From positions 24,682 to 88,681 of the forward strand of contig NZ_JJOY01000038.1 of assembly GCF_000979455.1 (NCBI RefSeq): a stretch of DNA of 64,000 bases, in the 5' to 3' direction. The notes beneath the pieces are model-generated. The model saw only the letters and a list, made by a program, of their open reading frames with translations, searched no databases and was not told the origin of the DNA. Within the stretch, counting starts at the first letter, position 1. Each line of letters begins with the position of its first letter. The position numbers were made by a program, and so were the translations under genes. Source of the stretch: Methanosarcina sp. 2.H.T.1A.6. Lineage in GTDB: Archaea > Halobacteriota > Methanosarcinia > Methanosarcinales > Methanosarcinaceae. This document shows positions 24,649-33,631 of the stretch, piece by piece.

Positions 24649-25122
24649 ATGTCGTCTGATAATAATGACTTGGTCGCAAATGAGACGGTGACCGCAAATG
24701 AGATGGCGCTAAAAAAGCAAGGCCTAATTGTTTTTTTCTTAGTCATGTCGGTTATATCAATCGGAGGAACTCTTGCAATATACTATATCCCAGATGAGTC
24801 TGGTGACTTAGGAATAATTAAATTGGGATTTATATTGCTAGAAATCCTGGTTTTATCCCTACTCACGTTTGTAACTGTAAATTATCTGTCTCATCCAACC
24901 TGCTGGTCTGAAAAGATGGTCTGCAGAGGCCGTACTCTTGAATACCTTACTGTGATTTTAATAGTTGGAATCGTATTAGTGCTGGCTTTAATGCCAGATG
25001 AGGTTTTAAGCAGCGAGACTGTCGGAGCAATTCTTGCAGCAATCGCCGGCTATGTATTGGGGAGGTCGACCAGACCAAAAGAGGGGTCGGAAGAATTTGT
25101 GCCGAAATCAGGAAACCAGTGA
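24649..25122 (+). CDS. small four-helix membrane protein between duplicated segments
   Basis: 157 residues from ATG 24649 (164 from the in-frame ATG 24628); GTGGGGGAAAC precedes 24649. Helices at about residues 25-47, 56-80, 97-117 and 122-138, with a hydrophilic, Asn-rich N-terminus and a charged C-terminus ending in GRSTRPKEGSEE. Not recognised. It lies inside a ~790-bp stretch bounded by the 172-bp direct repeats, so it may have arrived as an insertion. Confidence 0.65.
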   Translation: MSSDNNDLVANETVTANEMALKKQGLIVFFLVMSVISIGGTLAIYYIPDESGDLGIIKLGFILLEILVLSLLTFVTVNYLSHPTCWSEKMVCRGRTLEYLTVILIVGIVLVLALMPDEVLSSETVGAILAAIAGYVLGRSTRPKEGSEEFVPKSGNQ

Positions 25123-25162
25123 ATGGTCAGATCTGTAACTCAGTGCCGGATACGCCGGTTTC

Positions 25163-25333
25163 AAAGGCGTAATGTAAAGTTTGAGATAGAGGATGCCCAT
25201 CAGTAAAGAAATTAAGTAAAAATGCCAGCATGAAAAATAAGATCCATTTTTTACTTCAGTAAGCCAGAATCACCGGAGTGAATCGGCTCGAAAAACCCCG
25301 GGTTCTCACCGGTCGTCGAAGGCGACCGGCTTT
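25163..25333 (+). repeat. right copy of the ~172-bp direct repeat
   Basis: Matches 24198-24369, including a copy of the last codons and stop of the TudS-like gene (relic of its 3' end) and the GC-rich tail. Small differences are spread along it, so the duplication is not very recent. Confidence 0.9.
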
Positions 25334-25760
25334 CTCATAAAAATACGTAGGCAAAAACGTAAAAACCGGAACATTCCAACTTCGCGGTTAATCTAACTTT
25401 TTTGTATGACAGCAGCCCGAATTACCGTATTTTCAAGACTGCCGCCTTTTCCGTTTAAGATATAATTTAACAATTCCACCAAGGTCCAACCCCACACCAC
25501 AAAATGTGGGATTCACTGAAACAACACTACGATTTTTTTTCTAGCAGAGTTTCTTCAGTATAGATTTTTCTTTGAAGTCCCTGCATAAAAAAATAATTGA
25601 ATTTGAAAAATAGAGAGGGTTGTCAGCTAAATACTGTTTATATTGTGTATCATAAATAGCGGAAAAGCCGCGCAAAGCGCGGGAAATGAACGGTTTGAGA
25701 TGCTAATCAGGCTATTTCAGTAATTAGAAAACAGATCAACAACGTTTTACCGGAGTTTTA
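25334..25760. other. intergenic region with two short hairpins
   Basis: No gene. CCCACA(8 nt)TGTGGG near 25491-25510 and CCGCGC-AAA-GCGCGG at 25668-25682 are the only structured parts. Confidence 0.45.
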
Positions 25761-26435
25761 TTACAGTTTCACTTTTTCCACCGCAGATCCAATCATACTC
25801 TCAAGATCTTCAACTGTGTTAATATTCGCAAAAGTCCTCAACTCAGGATCAATTTCCCTAATTTCCGAAACCTCAACAAAAACAACATTATGCATTTCAA
25901 AAACCGGCGCAAGCACTGAATGTTTACCTCTCTCAAAGGCTTTGTCGATTTCAGGAATCAATTTTCTGGAATAAACTGCATGCAGAGGCTCAAACATTTT
26001 CTCCTCCCACCTCGGGAGAGCAGCGTCATTACCTTCTGCTTTCTCAAACAGCAGGTCTACAACCCTGAAGTTTACAAAGGGCATATCCCCGGCGCAGACA
26101 AAAGAGTACTCTGACCATGATTCAAGCAGCCCTGCCCGGATGCCTTCCAGGGGACCGGCATCCTCTTTGGAATCAAAACAGAAACGGATTTCACGGGAAG
26201 GGAATTTTTCAAGCACAGGGATGAGTTTTTCTTTCTGAGCACTGTCTCGGACCGAGAGGATTACCTCATCCACAACCCGGAAGAGGTTTTCAAGCAGGCG
26301 TTCGAGAATCGTTTTTCCTTCGAATTCGAGGAGGGCTTTTTCGACCATACCCATCCGGCGGCCCCGGCCTCCTGCCAGCACGATCGCGCTTCTGGCTTTT
26401 GTTCTCCCCGGTTTAAGTTCTGTTTTTCCGCTCAT
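25761..26435 (-). CDS. mobA: MobA-type molybdenum cofactor guanylyltransferase
   Basis: 224 residues. Nucleotidyltransferase signature 'AIVLAGGRGRRMG' with lysine at 'EKALLEFEGKTILE', 'FVCAGDMPFVN' metal-binding Asp, and 'INTVEDLE' at the C-terminus as in MobA. It joins GMP from GTP to molybdopterin. The gene follows mobB-moaE by 107 bp on the same strand. Cofactor made here would serve formylmethanofuran dehydrogenase, the methanogen Mo/W enzyme (established role; not in the window). Confidence 0.9.
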   Translation of the reverse strand: MSGKTELKPGRTKARSAIVLAGGRGRRMGMVEKALLEFEGKTILERLLENLFRVVDEVILSVRDSAQKEKLIPVLEKFPSREIRFCFDSKEDAGPLEGIRAGLLESWSEYSFVCAGDMPFVNFRVVDLLFEKAEGNDAALPRWEEKMFEPLHAVYSRKLIPEIDKAFERGKHSVLAPVFEMHNVVFVEVSEIREIDPELRTFANINTVEDLESMIGSAVEKVKL

Positions 26436-26542
26436 TCAATTCCCTTCCCGGTTTTTGCTGCTTTTAGCTCTCGTTTTTAATCGGCTATTCTTCTCTTCTT
26501 CTCTTCTTCTTTTCTTTCTTCTCTTCCTGTTACATTTTGCAT

Positions 26543-27379
26543 TCAGGCGTGTTCCCGGTCGTGGACCCAGAACTCTTCTTTTTCCGTGAACTCTTTTTTC
26601 CAGATCGGAGCTTCGGCTTTTACCCTCTCGATGGCTTCGCTGAGGGCTGGGAAAAGTTCGGTCCTGTGGGCGGATGCGATCACGATGTAGACTATGTCTT
26701 CTCCGGCTTCGATGACGCCGGTTTTGTGGTGGATCAGGACTTCGAGGATGCCTTCTTTTTTCTTGATTTCGTCACGGATTTTGTCCAGGGCCTTTGAGGC
26801 TTCGGGTTCGTATTTCTCAAACTCGAGCCGGGCTGTTTTCTCCTCTCCTGCAAGCTCGCGGACGATGCCTGTAAAGGTGCCGATTGCTCCTGCTTTCCGG
26901 ATTGATGGGTTTTTCCTAGCTTTCTTTATAAGTGCGTCCAGGGTGTAGCGATCAGGCTGAGCAAGGGCCATTCCGACCAGGGAGGCTCTAAGTTCCTCAT
27001 GAATATCGGAGTTTTCCGGAAGCCTCATAACGACGTTGGAGACGCCTTCAAGGTCGCCAAGTACGAATTTAGGGAGATTGCTTTCCTTAAACCCTTCCAC
27101 AACCGCAAAATCAAGCCCCCGGTCGCAGAGCATATCAAGGGCATCTTCAAGGTCGGAGTCTCTGGAAAAGCTGACAAGTTCAGAGCCTGTAATCCCTATT
27201 ACCGTGTCAGCCCCAGCATCAAAGTGTCTGCCGGTGTCGGTTTCCTCGGGGTTGAGGCGCTGTTCTCCCATGTGCTTTACAGTACCTACTGTCCCAAACC
27301 CGGAAAGTTCCCGGACCAGGGCTGAAACAAGGGTTGTCTTACCCGATTTCTTATACCCTACAACAGAAATGACCTTCAT
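26543..27379 (-). CDS. mobB-moaE: MobB-MoaE fusion protein
   Basis: 278 residues from ATG 27379 (a TTG one codon earlier is also in frame). Residues 1-~150: MobB GTPase with P-loop GYKKSGKTT, 'GTVKHMG', and 'VVEGFKES'. Residues ~160-278: MoaE, large subunit of molybdopterin synthase, with 'GAIGTFTGIVRE', 'LEFEKYEPEA', 'HKTGVIEAGEDIVYIVIASAHR' and 'APIWKKEF' (catalytic Lys). MoaE adds the dithiolene sulfurs with MoaD; MobB binds GTP for the nucleotide step. Such fusions occur in archaea. Probably co-transcribed with mobA. Confidence 0.93.
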   Translation of the reverse strand: MKVISVVGYKKSGKTTLVSALVRELSGFGTVGTVKHMGEQRLNPEETDTGRHFDAGADTVIGITGSELVSFSRDSDLEDALDMLCDRGLDFAVVEGFKESNLPKFVLGDLEGVSNVVMRLPENSDIHEELRASLVGMALAQPDRYTLDALIKKARKNPSIRKAGAIGTFTGIVRELAGEEKTARLEFEKYEPEASKALDKIRDEIKKKEGILEVLIHHKTGVIEAGEDIVYIVIASAHRTELFPALSEAIERVKAEAPIWKKEFTEKEEFWVHDREHA

Positions 27380-27591
27380 CAAAGAGCCTTATGGGCTTAC
27401 CGGTATAAGTAAGGGTCGGCTCCTTTTCACCATCTCGGTTTAAAAATAACCATTTGAATGTCGAGAGATTATTCACAAGCTTCCAATTGGTAACATCAAT
27501 GTGTTTTTTTGGACAAACTGGCCCATTTCCAAAAAGATTCAAATATTAAAAATGCCAATAATAATTGTTACTAATATAACTTACTGTAAGC

Positions 27592-27687
27592 CCGAACAGT
27601 TACTACCCATAAGGGCACAGTTTAGTGCTCTGCACAGATTAGTTGCTCTGTATACAGCAGGTATGCCAGTAAGGAGTACCTGTTCGG
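27592..27687 (+). promoter_or_regulatory. structured leader before radC
   Basis: CCGAACAG (27592-27599) pairs with CTGTTCGG (27680-27687), enclosing smaller hairpins (GTGCTCTGCAC; GCTCTGTATACAGC). It lies downstream of AT-rich promoter-like DNA and ends 25 bp before radC. The fold is tRNA-like at a glance but lacks a T-loop and anticodon arm. A regulatory leader is inferred. Confidence 0.35.
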
Positions 27688-27712
27688 TCAGGATGAAAGA
27701 GGGGGATGGAAT

Positions 27713-28402
27713 ATGGAAGTAACAAAAATAAGGATTCATGACATTCCTGAGGAAGAGCGTCCCAGGGAGCGGCTTATTAAGAACGGACCGGAGTCCCTTT
27801 CAAACGCCGAACTTCTTGGGATAGTCCTGAGGACAGGGTCAAGGGAAGAAAATGTTGTCAGCCTGTGCAGCCGGATATTATCTGAATACAGTATCAAGCA
27901 GCTTAGCCTTGCAAATGTTTCAAGGCTTACCCAGGTCAAGGGGGTTGGAAAAGCAAAGGCTACCCAGATAGCTGCAGTTTTCGAACTTGCCAGAAGGCTT
28001 GAAACCTTTATAGAAGAGCCAAAAAGGAAAATCTGTTCTCCAAAGGATGTCTATACCCTGATGTATCCAAAAATGCGCGAACAAAAAAAAGAAAAATTTA
28101 TAACACTGTATCTTGATACAAAAAACCAGATCCTTAAAGAAGAAGTGGTATCCATAGGCAGCCTGAATGCCAGCATCGTACATCCTCGTGAGGTTTTTAA
28201 GTCGGCTCTTCTTGAATCTTCTGCCTCTGTAATCATGGTCCATAATCACCCCTCCGGAGACCCGAGCCCGAGCAGGGAGGACATAATGGTTACTGAAAAA
28301 CTGGTTGAGGGAGGAAAGCTCCTCGGGATCGACATCCTTGACCACATAATTATAGGGGATGGCAGGTACGTGAGCCTTAAAGATGAAGGGTTTGTAAGGT
28401 AA
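27713..28402 (+). CDS. radC: RadC/JAMM domain protein
   Basis: 229 residues. N-terminal helix-hairpin-helix region ('LTQVKGVGKAKATQIAA', 72-88) and C-terminal JAMM metalloprotease-like fold with H177-N-H179-P-S-G-D and S187/D190 zinc motif. Called RadC historically, though a repair role in bacteria was disputed; biochemical function unknown. ATG 27713 follows GAGGGGGATGG. Common in Methanosarcina and often horizontally exchanged; base composition is like its neighbours. Confidence 0.9.
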   Translation: MEVTKIRIHDIPEEERPRERLIKNGPESLSNAELLGIVLRTGSREENVVSLCSRILSEYSIKQLSLANVSRLTQVKGVGKAKATQIAAVFELARRLETFIEEPKRKICSPKDVYTLMYPKMREQKKEKFITLYLDTKNQILKEEVVSIGSLNASIVHPREVFKSALLESSASVIMVHNHPSGDPSPSREDIMVTEKLVEGGKLLGIDILDHIIIGDGRYVSLKDEGFVR

Positions 28403-28427
28403 AAAATTTGAAATTGACGAGACTCTT

Positions 28428-28529
28428 AAAATACCGAAACCCTCAAAATACCGAAACCCTCAAAATACCGAAACCCTCAATGTACCGAAACCCTCAATGT
28501 ACCGAAACCCTCAATGTACCAAAACTCTC
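28428..28529. repeat. six tandem 17-bp repeats
   Basis: Three AAAATACCGAAACCCTC units (28428, 28445, 28462) followed by three AATGTACCGAAACCCTC-type units (28479, 28496, 28513; the last degenerate). The block-wise variants show stepwise duplication. The rest of 28403-28961 is AT-rich with no gene. Confidence 0.9.
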
Positions 28530-28961
28530 TATAGAACTTATTTTTTGCAGAAGTCCACAAAAATCACTTATTTTTCTTAATACGGGAGTGTTAAAATCTC
28601 CCTACTTAATTTCAAAGAGTGGGGGGGGCTTGATTTTTTTCTGTTAATTTTTCTTTGTAAGGATGAACGGGAAAGTCTCATTGAAGTCTAAATCTGAAAT
28701 AAATTAGTGATTAAAATAATTAAGCTATACTTTGTAATTAATAATCTCATTAGAGGGGTAGAAATTATAGCAAAACTATCTTATAAAAACCGTTTTAAGT
28801 CTTTTTTTGATTTTTTATGCCATTTTTGTAACTGATATATGACCCACATCTCTGGAATACTATCTAAATAATATTAGCTCAATGAGATAACTATTTATAA
28901 TAAGTATATGTACTTTATATCAGGGTACAATCAAAAAAGAACTTTACAGTGGGGGAAAATC

Positions 28962-29369
28962 ATGAGAATAAGAGTTGTCAGTTCCAGAGAAGAAATCTTT
29001 ACACTTAATCCGAATGAGCGCGTTGTTCATCTTGCCTTCAGGCCTTCGAACAAGGACATCTTTGCACTGGTTGAGACCTGCCCGAAGATTGAGGTAATTC
29101 AGTTACCTAAATCTTACATGCATACAGTCTCAAAGTCCATAGAGATGTTCCTTCAGATGCAGAGGGTCCAGCTCCTCGAAGGAGATGTCTGGGGGCACAG
29201 GAAAGACATTAATGAATATTACGCAATTCCATCCTCAGTAATTGAAAAGATTAAGGAAATGAAAATAGAAGGTAAATCCGCTGAGGAGATTGAGAAAAAG
29301 ATTTCAAGGGAAAGCAAGCTGAACTCTGGAATGGTTGCTTATATCATGATAAAAGAAACTCCTGCCTGA
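28962..29369 (+). CDS. DUF1699 family protein
   Basis: 135 residues beginning MRIRVVSSREEI, the family's typical N-terminus, with 'VHLAFRPSNKDIFALVETCPKIEVIQLPKSYMHTVSKS' and a C-terminal helical part. This family is nearly confined to Methanosarcinales and has no assigned function. ATG 28962 follows GGGGGAAAATC; the upstream start at 28908 has no ribosome site. A long AT-rich region precedes it and a triplicated hairpin repeat follows directly. Confidence 0.85.
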   Translation: MRIRVVSSREEIFTLNPNERVVHLAFRPSNKDIFALVETCPKIEVIQLPKSYMHTVSKSIEMFLQMQRVQLLEGDVWGHRKDINEYYAIPSSVIEKIKEMKIEGKSAEEIEKKISRESKLNSGMVAYIMIKETPA

Positions 29370-29370
29370 A

Positions 29371-29684
29371 CTTAGCAGGATATGATGGGTTAGGGGTGTT
29401 TTACTGGAGATTAGAACGTACCGAAATAGGGGTATATCTGTCGTTCTCTAATCTCCAGCTTAATAGTGGGTGTACCTGAACTTTAGCAGGATATAACGGG
29501 TTAGTGGGTGTTTACTGGAGATTAGAACGTACTGAAATAGGGGTATATCTGTCGTTCTCTAATCTCCAGCTTAATAGTGGGGTATGTCTACTTTAGCGGG
29601 ATATAACGGGTTAGTGGGTGTTTACTGGAGATTATAACGCACAGAAACAGGGGTATATCTGTCGTTCTCTAATCTCCAGCTTAA
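29371..29684 (+). repeat. three ~110-bp tandem repeats, each a long hairpin
   Basis: Copies start near 29373, 29484 and 29594 (periods 111 and 110). Each has CTGGAGATTAGAACG, a ~23-nt loop including GGGGTATATCTGT, then CGTTCTCTAATCTCCAG: an 11-bp stem, 2-nt bulge, 4 more pairs. The third copy has changes in the left arm (ATTATAACG). They begin 2 bp after the DUF1699 stop codon, so they could cap the 3' end of that mRNA. Confidence 0.9.
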
Positions 29685-29705
29685 ATCTTGCGACTTTTCT
29701 TTCGT

Positions 29706-29936
29706 TTATGGCTTTTTTGATCCCTGTTTCTTTCTTGAAATCGTGCACATGTAGATATCGCCGTTCCCATTGCGATAATCATCCCAAAATGTTCTGTTAC
29801 CGTAGATCGCAGGGTATTCCTGTATTGATTCATTGGTAATCGGAGTTTCGGTGCAGGTAAAGAGATCGTGCATATATATATCTAAGCCTTCAGTTTCCCA
29901 CACTATTCTGCCTTCATAGATTTCTCGCCTGTTGCA
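29706..29936 (-). pseudogene. relic of a TolB/β-propeller cell-surface protein
   Basis: The minus-strand frame reads YEGRIVWETEGLDIYMHDL, TETPITNESIQEYPAIYG and DDYRNGNGDIYMCTIS, the repeating phrase of Methanosarcina TolB-like surface propellers ('DIYMYDLSTSTETQIT...YPAIYGNRIVW'). Only about one and a half blades remain, with no start, signal peptide or ribosome site. It is interpreted as a decayed fragment. Confidence 0.65.
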
Positions 29937-30224
29937 GCAATTCTTCGGGTGTTTTTCCAGGAAAACAGGTATAGTGTTGCACCGACATTAGATAGCTGCG
30001 GCGAGTGTTTTGCGAAGGATTTATATTGATAAGCCAATTTAATATTGTTTCAGCCGATTCTAACTCTTAAACTTTAAAATATATTATGTCATGTAAATCA
30101 GGTTAAAAATCCTGATATTTTAAATAATACCTTAATATACCTACATATATTTACAGGGAATGGGCTTTTCGATCAAACGATTCATCCTCCCACTTTCTAT
30201 CTCCATAAAAAGGAGGTCTTCGGC

Positions 30225-31202
30225 ATTACAAAACATATAAACGCCTGTGCACTGGATAACAGACAGACTGAAGAACTTACTCTGGACGACCCCTATACTG
30301 TGCCTTACCGGGGCATTTATGCGGTCTGTGACGCGAAAAACGAGTATGCGGAAATTATTGAACACTCCAACTGCTACAGCGGGGCAGCCTGGTCCCTTTA
30401 CCATTATGCAAAAGCTCCTCTTATCCTGAAAGCCCGTTCAACGGGAAATATGATCCGCTATTTTATGAAAACCGGAACCTCAAACCTCGAACTCAAACCC
30501 TCGGTTGCAGCCGCAGGCATAGAATCAGTGATCGTGCAGGGAGACGAAGTGGAGATCACCTATGCAGGACTGGGAGGCGGAGGGGTTGGTGCAACCCGCT
30601 GCAGAGCACTTGCAGACGGAGTTCTGAGCTACAGGATTTCCGAATCCGGAGGAGAGCGCTGTGCTAAGGGGACAGTTGTGGTTCCCCGCAGGGATCGCGT
30701 CCTTATAGGCATAGATGACACAGATTCAAAGGACATCGGAGCCACCTGGACCCTGACCCATAACATCGCAAAGGAACTGGACTGCCAGGAAGCCGTTTAC
30801 CTATCCCATGCCCTTGTCCAGCTCTTCCCTGTTCCGGAAAAAACCCAGAACTGCATGTCAACGGTCCTGGAATTTGGCTGTGTGGACGAAAAAGCGAAGT
30901 CAAGGCTCGTAGACTCTTTTAAAAAAGCCCTTGAAAAATACAGCGCGTCCAGAGAAACAGGGCTTGTAGTGCTATCTGATTTTTATGCAAAAGGGCTTTA
31001 CTCGTACAGCAACCGCTGCCGGACCGAAAGGGTCTCGAAGGCAGACACCCTGCGCTGCGCCGAAGAAAATAATGTGGAAGTCCTGCTTGACGGCAACGGG
31101 GTAATAGGTGCTCTTGCCTCCCTGCCCTGGTTCGGAAGACCCGAAGAATCTATTGTCCCTGGAACCGAGATAAAGCCAATGAGCATGGAAAAAACGAATT
31201 AA
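30225..31202 (+). CDS. methanogenesis marker protein 11, probable ATT start
   Basis: 325 residues from 30225. The middle has IGIDDTDSKDIGATWTL (~160-176), the DDTD element shared with the TiaS tRNA-agmatidine synthetase fold, and 'SNRCRTERVSKADT' later, both typical of TIGR03280-type marker 11. The family occurs in methanogens; function unknown. AAAAAGGAGGT at 30207-30217 is the best ribosome site near here, and 7 nt later comes ATT, in frame with 'LDDPYTVPYRGIYAVCD'. No ATG/GTG/TTG lies between; GTG 30300 has no ribosome site and would trim conserved residues. Followed at 85 bp by an IorA-like gene. Confidence 0.87.
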   Translation: MTKHINACALDNRQTEELTLDDPYTVPYRGIYAVCDAKNEYAEIIEHSNCYSGAAWSLYHYAKAPLILKARSTGNMIRYFMKTGTSNLELKPSVAAAGIESVIVQGDEVEITYAGLGGGGVGATRCRALADGVLSYRISESGGERCAKGTVVVPRRDRVLIGIDDTDSKDIGATWTLTHNIAKELDCQEAVYLSHALVQLFPVPEKTQNCMSTVLEFGCVDEKAKSRLVDSFKKALEKYSASRETGLVVLSDFYAKGLYSYSNRCRTERVSKADTLRCAEENNVEVLLDGNGVIGALASLPWFGRPEESIVPGTEIKPMSMEKTN

Positions 31203-31287
31203 AAACTTATTGAACACGAATTAAAAACGAATTAAACGGTACCGGAATCTACCGCAACTTCTATAATTCCCGGACGGGGGGGCCAAC

Positions 31288-33036
31288 TTGAAAGAAGAAG
31301 CAACACTATGTAACGGGTTTGAAGCCCTTTATCTTGCAGCCATTGACAGTGATGTTACACTTATAACAGGAGTCCCCGGATATCCTGTTACCTCCCTGAT
31401 GGAACTTTTTTTGAAAACAGATAACTCATCAACTGAAACAGATAATTCATCAACTAAAACAGATCACTCATCAACCAACGCCCACAGTTCAACTTATAGA
31501 GCCAGATGGCTTACAAACGAGAAAGTTGCGCTGGAAATAGCACTCGGAGCGTCGGTTTCAGGCAAAAGGGCTCTTGTGCTTGTAAAACACGTTGGGATGA
31601 ATCTGCTTTCCGACCCCCTTATAACCTCAGTTACGCACACTATAGGTGCAGGTCTGGTAATCATTGCAGGAGACGACCCGGGTGTAAAAGGTTCTCAGAA
31701 TGAGCAGGACTCCCGCTGGTATGGCAGGATAGCTGAAGTTGCGGTATTTGATCCGGCTGACCCCGATGCTGCATACAGGACTCTCAGGCGGGCTTACGAA
31801 CTTTCGGAGGAAATCCGGGCTCCGGTAATTCTAAGGGTAACCGCAGGCCTGGAGAAAAGTAAAGGAAAAGTCCGTCGCCTTCCCGCATCTTCAGCTGTCC
31901 ACCCCGGCTTTGACCGTTCTATCTGGGGACTCCGGATGGTGGAAAAACACCAGCATTTCCATTCTAAAGTTTATCCGGTACTTGAAGCAGAAGCCGAAAA
32001 TACTGACCTTAACGAAATTAAAGAAGGAATAGAAGAGATCGAAGCGGAAGCACAGACTTCTGAACAGAAAAGAGTCGAACGGGTTAAAGGAATTAAACGG
32101 GTTGGAATTATCTCCTCGGGTTTTGCGGCTTCAATTGTGGAAGATACGCTGAAAAAATCAGGCTGTTATCATGGAGTTTCTCATCTTGTCCTCAACCTTG
32201 TAAATCCCCTTCCTCTGCAGAAAATAGGAAACTTCCTTAAAAATAACAGGAGAGTACTGGTAGCTGAAGAGTCAGAACCTTTCATAGAAGAGCAGATCCG
32301 GATTTCAGGCAACGTCTACGGTAAAAAGACGGGTCACCTCCCATACGGGCAAATAATGCCTGAAGATATCGAGTTTGCTCTTGAGCATATCGAAGAAGAA
32401 AATGTCTCAAAACCTGAGGATTTCAAACTTATTGAATCCAGAAAGAAAGGCAGGGCTTCAATCTGCGAAGACTGCCCCTATCTTCCTCTCTACAATTTCC
32501 TCCGCATACCTGACATTCAGGTCGCCGGAGATATGGGCTGCTCTGTCCGGAGCGCCCCAGAACCTCTTGCTGCAGTTGATGTCAGCTTTGCACTGGGCTC
32601 GGCAATTTCGGTTGCCTGCGGCTTTGAGAAAAAAGGCATAGCAGTAATCGGAGACTTTGCCCTTGCACATTCCGGCATCCTCGGGCTCTTAAATGCTGCA
32701 AGCGAAGGTTATGAAGTACTTGTGCTTGTGCTCCAGAACGAAGTCGCAGCCATGACAGGAGGGCAAAAAGTCCCTGCCCTCAGGAAAGTGGTAGAATCGA
32801 TAGTGCCTGATGTGTCTTTTTTTGATTTAGATGGAGAATATGGAGAAGAAGGAAAAGAAGGCGGAGACAGAGAAAAAGAGGGTGAAAGTAATACCTGGCA
32901 GGAAACAGTAAAGGAGATGGAAAAGGAAGGAAAAAAGCTGACTCCCGGTTCAGAACTTTCGGACCTGATCCTGGAAAAACTCGCCCTTCCGGGAATTTCA
33001 GTTATTTTTATAAAAGGCCGGTGCAGAAAATATTGA
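31288..33036 (+). CDS. IorA-like thiamine-pyrophosphate oxidoreductase homolog without ferredoxin domain
   Basis: 582 residues. The N-terminal half resembles the pyrimidine domain of 2-oxoacid:ferredoxin oxidoreductases ('GVPGYPVTSLMELF', 'NEKVALEIALGASVSGKRALVLVKHVGMNLLSDPL'); the C-terminal half the TPP-binding domain ('CEDCPYLPLYNFLR', 'GDMGCS', 'FALGSAISVACGFEKKGIAVIGDFALAHSGILGLLNAA', 'QNEVAAMTGGQ'). Unlike indolepyruvate IorA it ends without the 2[4Fe-4S] domain. Low-complexity inserts occur at ~47-72 (Asn/Ser/Thr) and ~512-550 (Glu/Lys/Gly). Start TTG 31288 after GGGGGGGCC. Conserved next to marker 11, so a methanogen-specific role is possible. Confidence 0.8.
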   Translation: MKEEATLCNGFEALYLAAIDSDVTLITGVPGYPVTSLMELFLKTDNSSTETDNSSTKTDHSSTNAHSSTYRARWLTNEKVALEIALGASVSGKRALVLVKHVGMNLLSDPLITSVTHTIGAGLVIIAGDDPGVKGSQNEQDSRWYGRIAEVAVFDPADPDAAYRTLRRAYELSEEIRAPVILRVTAGLEKSKGKVRRLPASSAVHPGFDRSIWGLRMVEKHQHFHSKVYPVLEAEAENTDLNEIKEGIEEIEAEAQTSEQKRVERVKGIKRVGIISSGFAASIVEDTLKKSGCYHGVSHLVLNLVNPLPLQKIGNFLKNNRRVLVAEESEPFIEEQIRISGNVYGKKTGHLPYGQIMPEDIEFALEHIEEENVSKPEDFKLIESRKKGRASICEDCPYLPLYNFLRIPDIQVAGDMGCSVRSAPEPLAAVDVSFALGSAISVACGFEKKGIAVIGDFALAHSGILGLLNAASEGYEVLVLVLQNEVAAMTGGQKVPALRKVVESIVPDVSFFDLDGEYGEEGKEGGDREKEGESNTWQETVKEMEKEGKKLTPGSELSDLILEKLALPGISVIFIKGRCRKY

Positions 33037-33631
33037 GGCATCAGGCTCTTTAATTTTAACTTAAACTTTTTACATGTTGGCATGAAAGTACTGTAATTTG
33101 AAAAGTACTATCATTTATTTGTGCCTGTTATTTGAAGAATTTCATGTTTGTTTTTACTCAAAAACATCAACAATGTAAAGGTGGATGACCATACTTTTGG
33201 TGGATGACCATAATTTTAACCTGAATGAAATTATATGTTAGTAATCAGCATACACTTCTTGAAATTTTGTTAATTCCCAATCAGTTATTATTCTATTTTT
33301 GGCAGGAAAATAGTCAACTTCATTCTCTGAAAATGGCTCAACTTTTTTCTCACATAACCCAAAAATATTCACCCTTATTTTTTTGGAGCTGGCTTTCCAT
33401 AGAGACTTCAATAAACAAGGTTTGTTTTCATATTCAGATTCATAAGCCTGTTTTCTTCAAAACATAACTTCAAAATGGTTTGAAGTTTAATAAAGAATTA
33501 AATGCTTTGCGGAAAAATAAATAACTAAAGAGAAACAATTAGTTATAGGGAATCAGGGTATATTTTAACGACTTAAATAAATAATTTAAACAATTTAAAA
33601 ATCAAAATGGGATGTAAAGGGGATAAAAAAT
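33037..33631. other. AT-rich intergenic region
   Basis: No gene; GGTGGATGACCATA occurs twice (about 33180 and 33199). Contains possible TATA boxes for the small ORF downstream. Confidence 0.4.

Noticed and set aside
27592-27687. tRNA gene
   Set aside because: It has paired ends and internal hairpins but no T-loop, anticodon loop or acceptor length.
28428-28529. CRISPR or tRNA-like array
   Set aside because: Units abut directly with no spacers; a plain tandem repeat.
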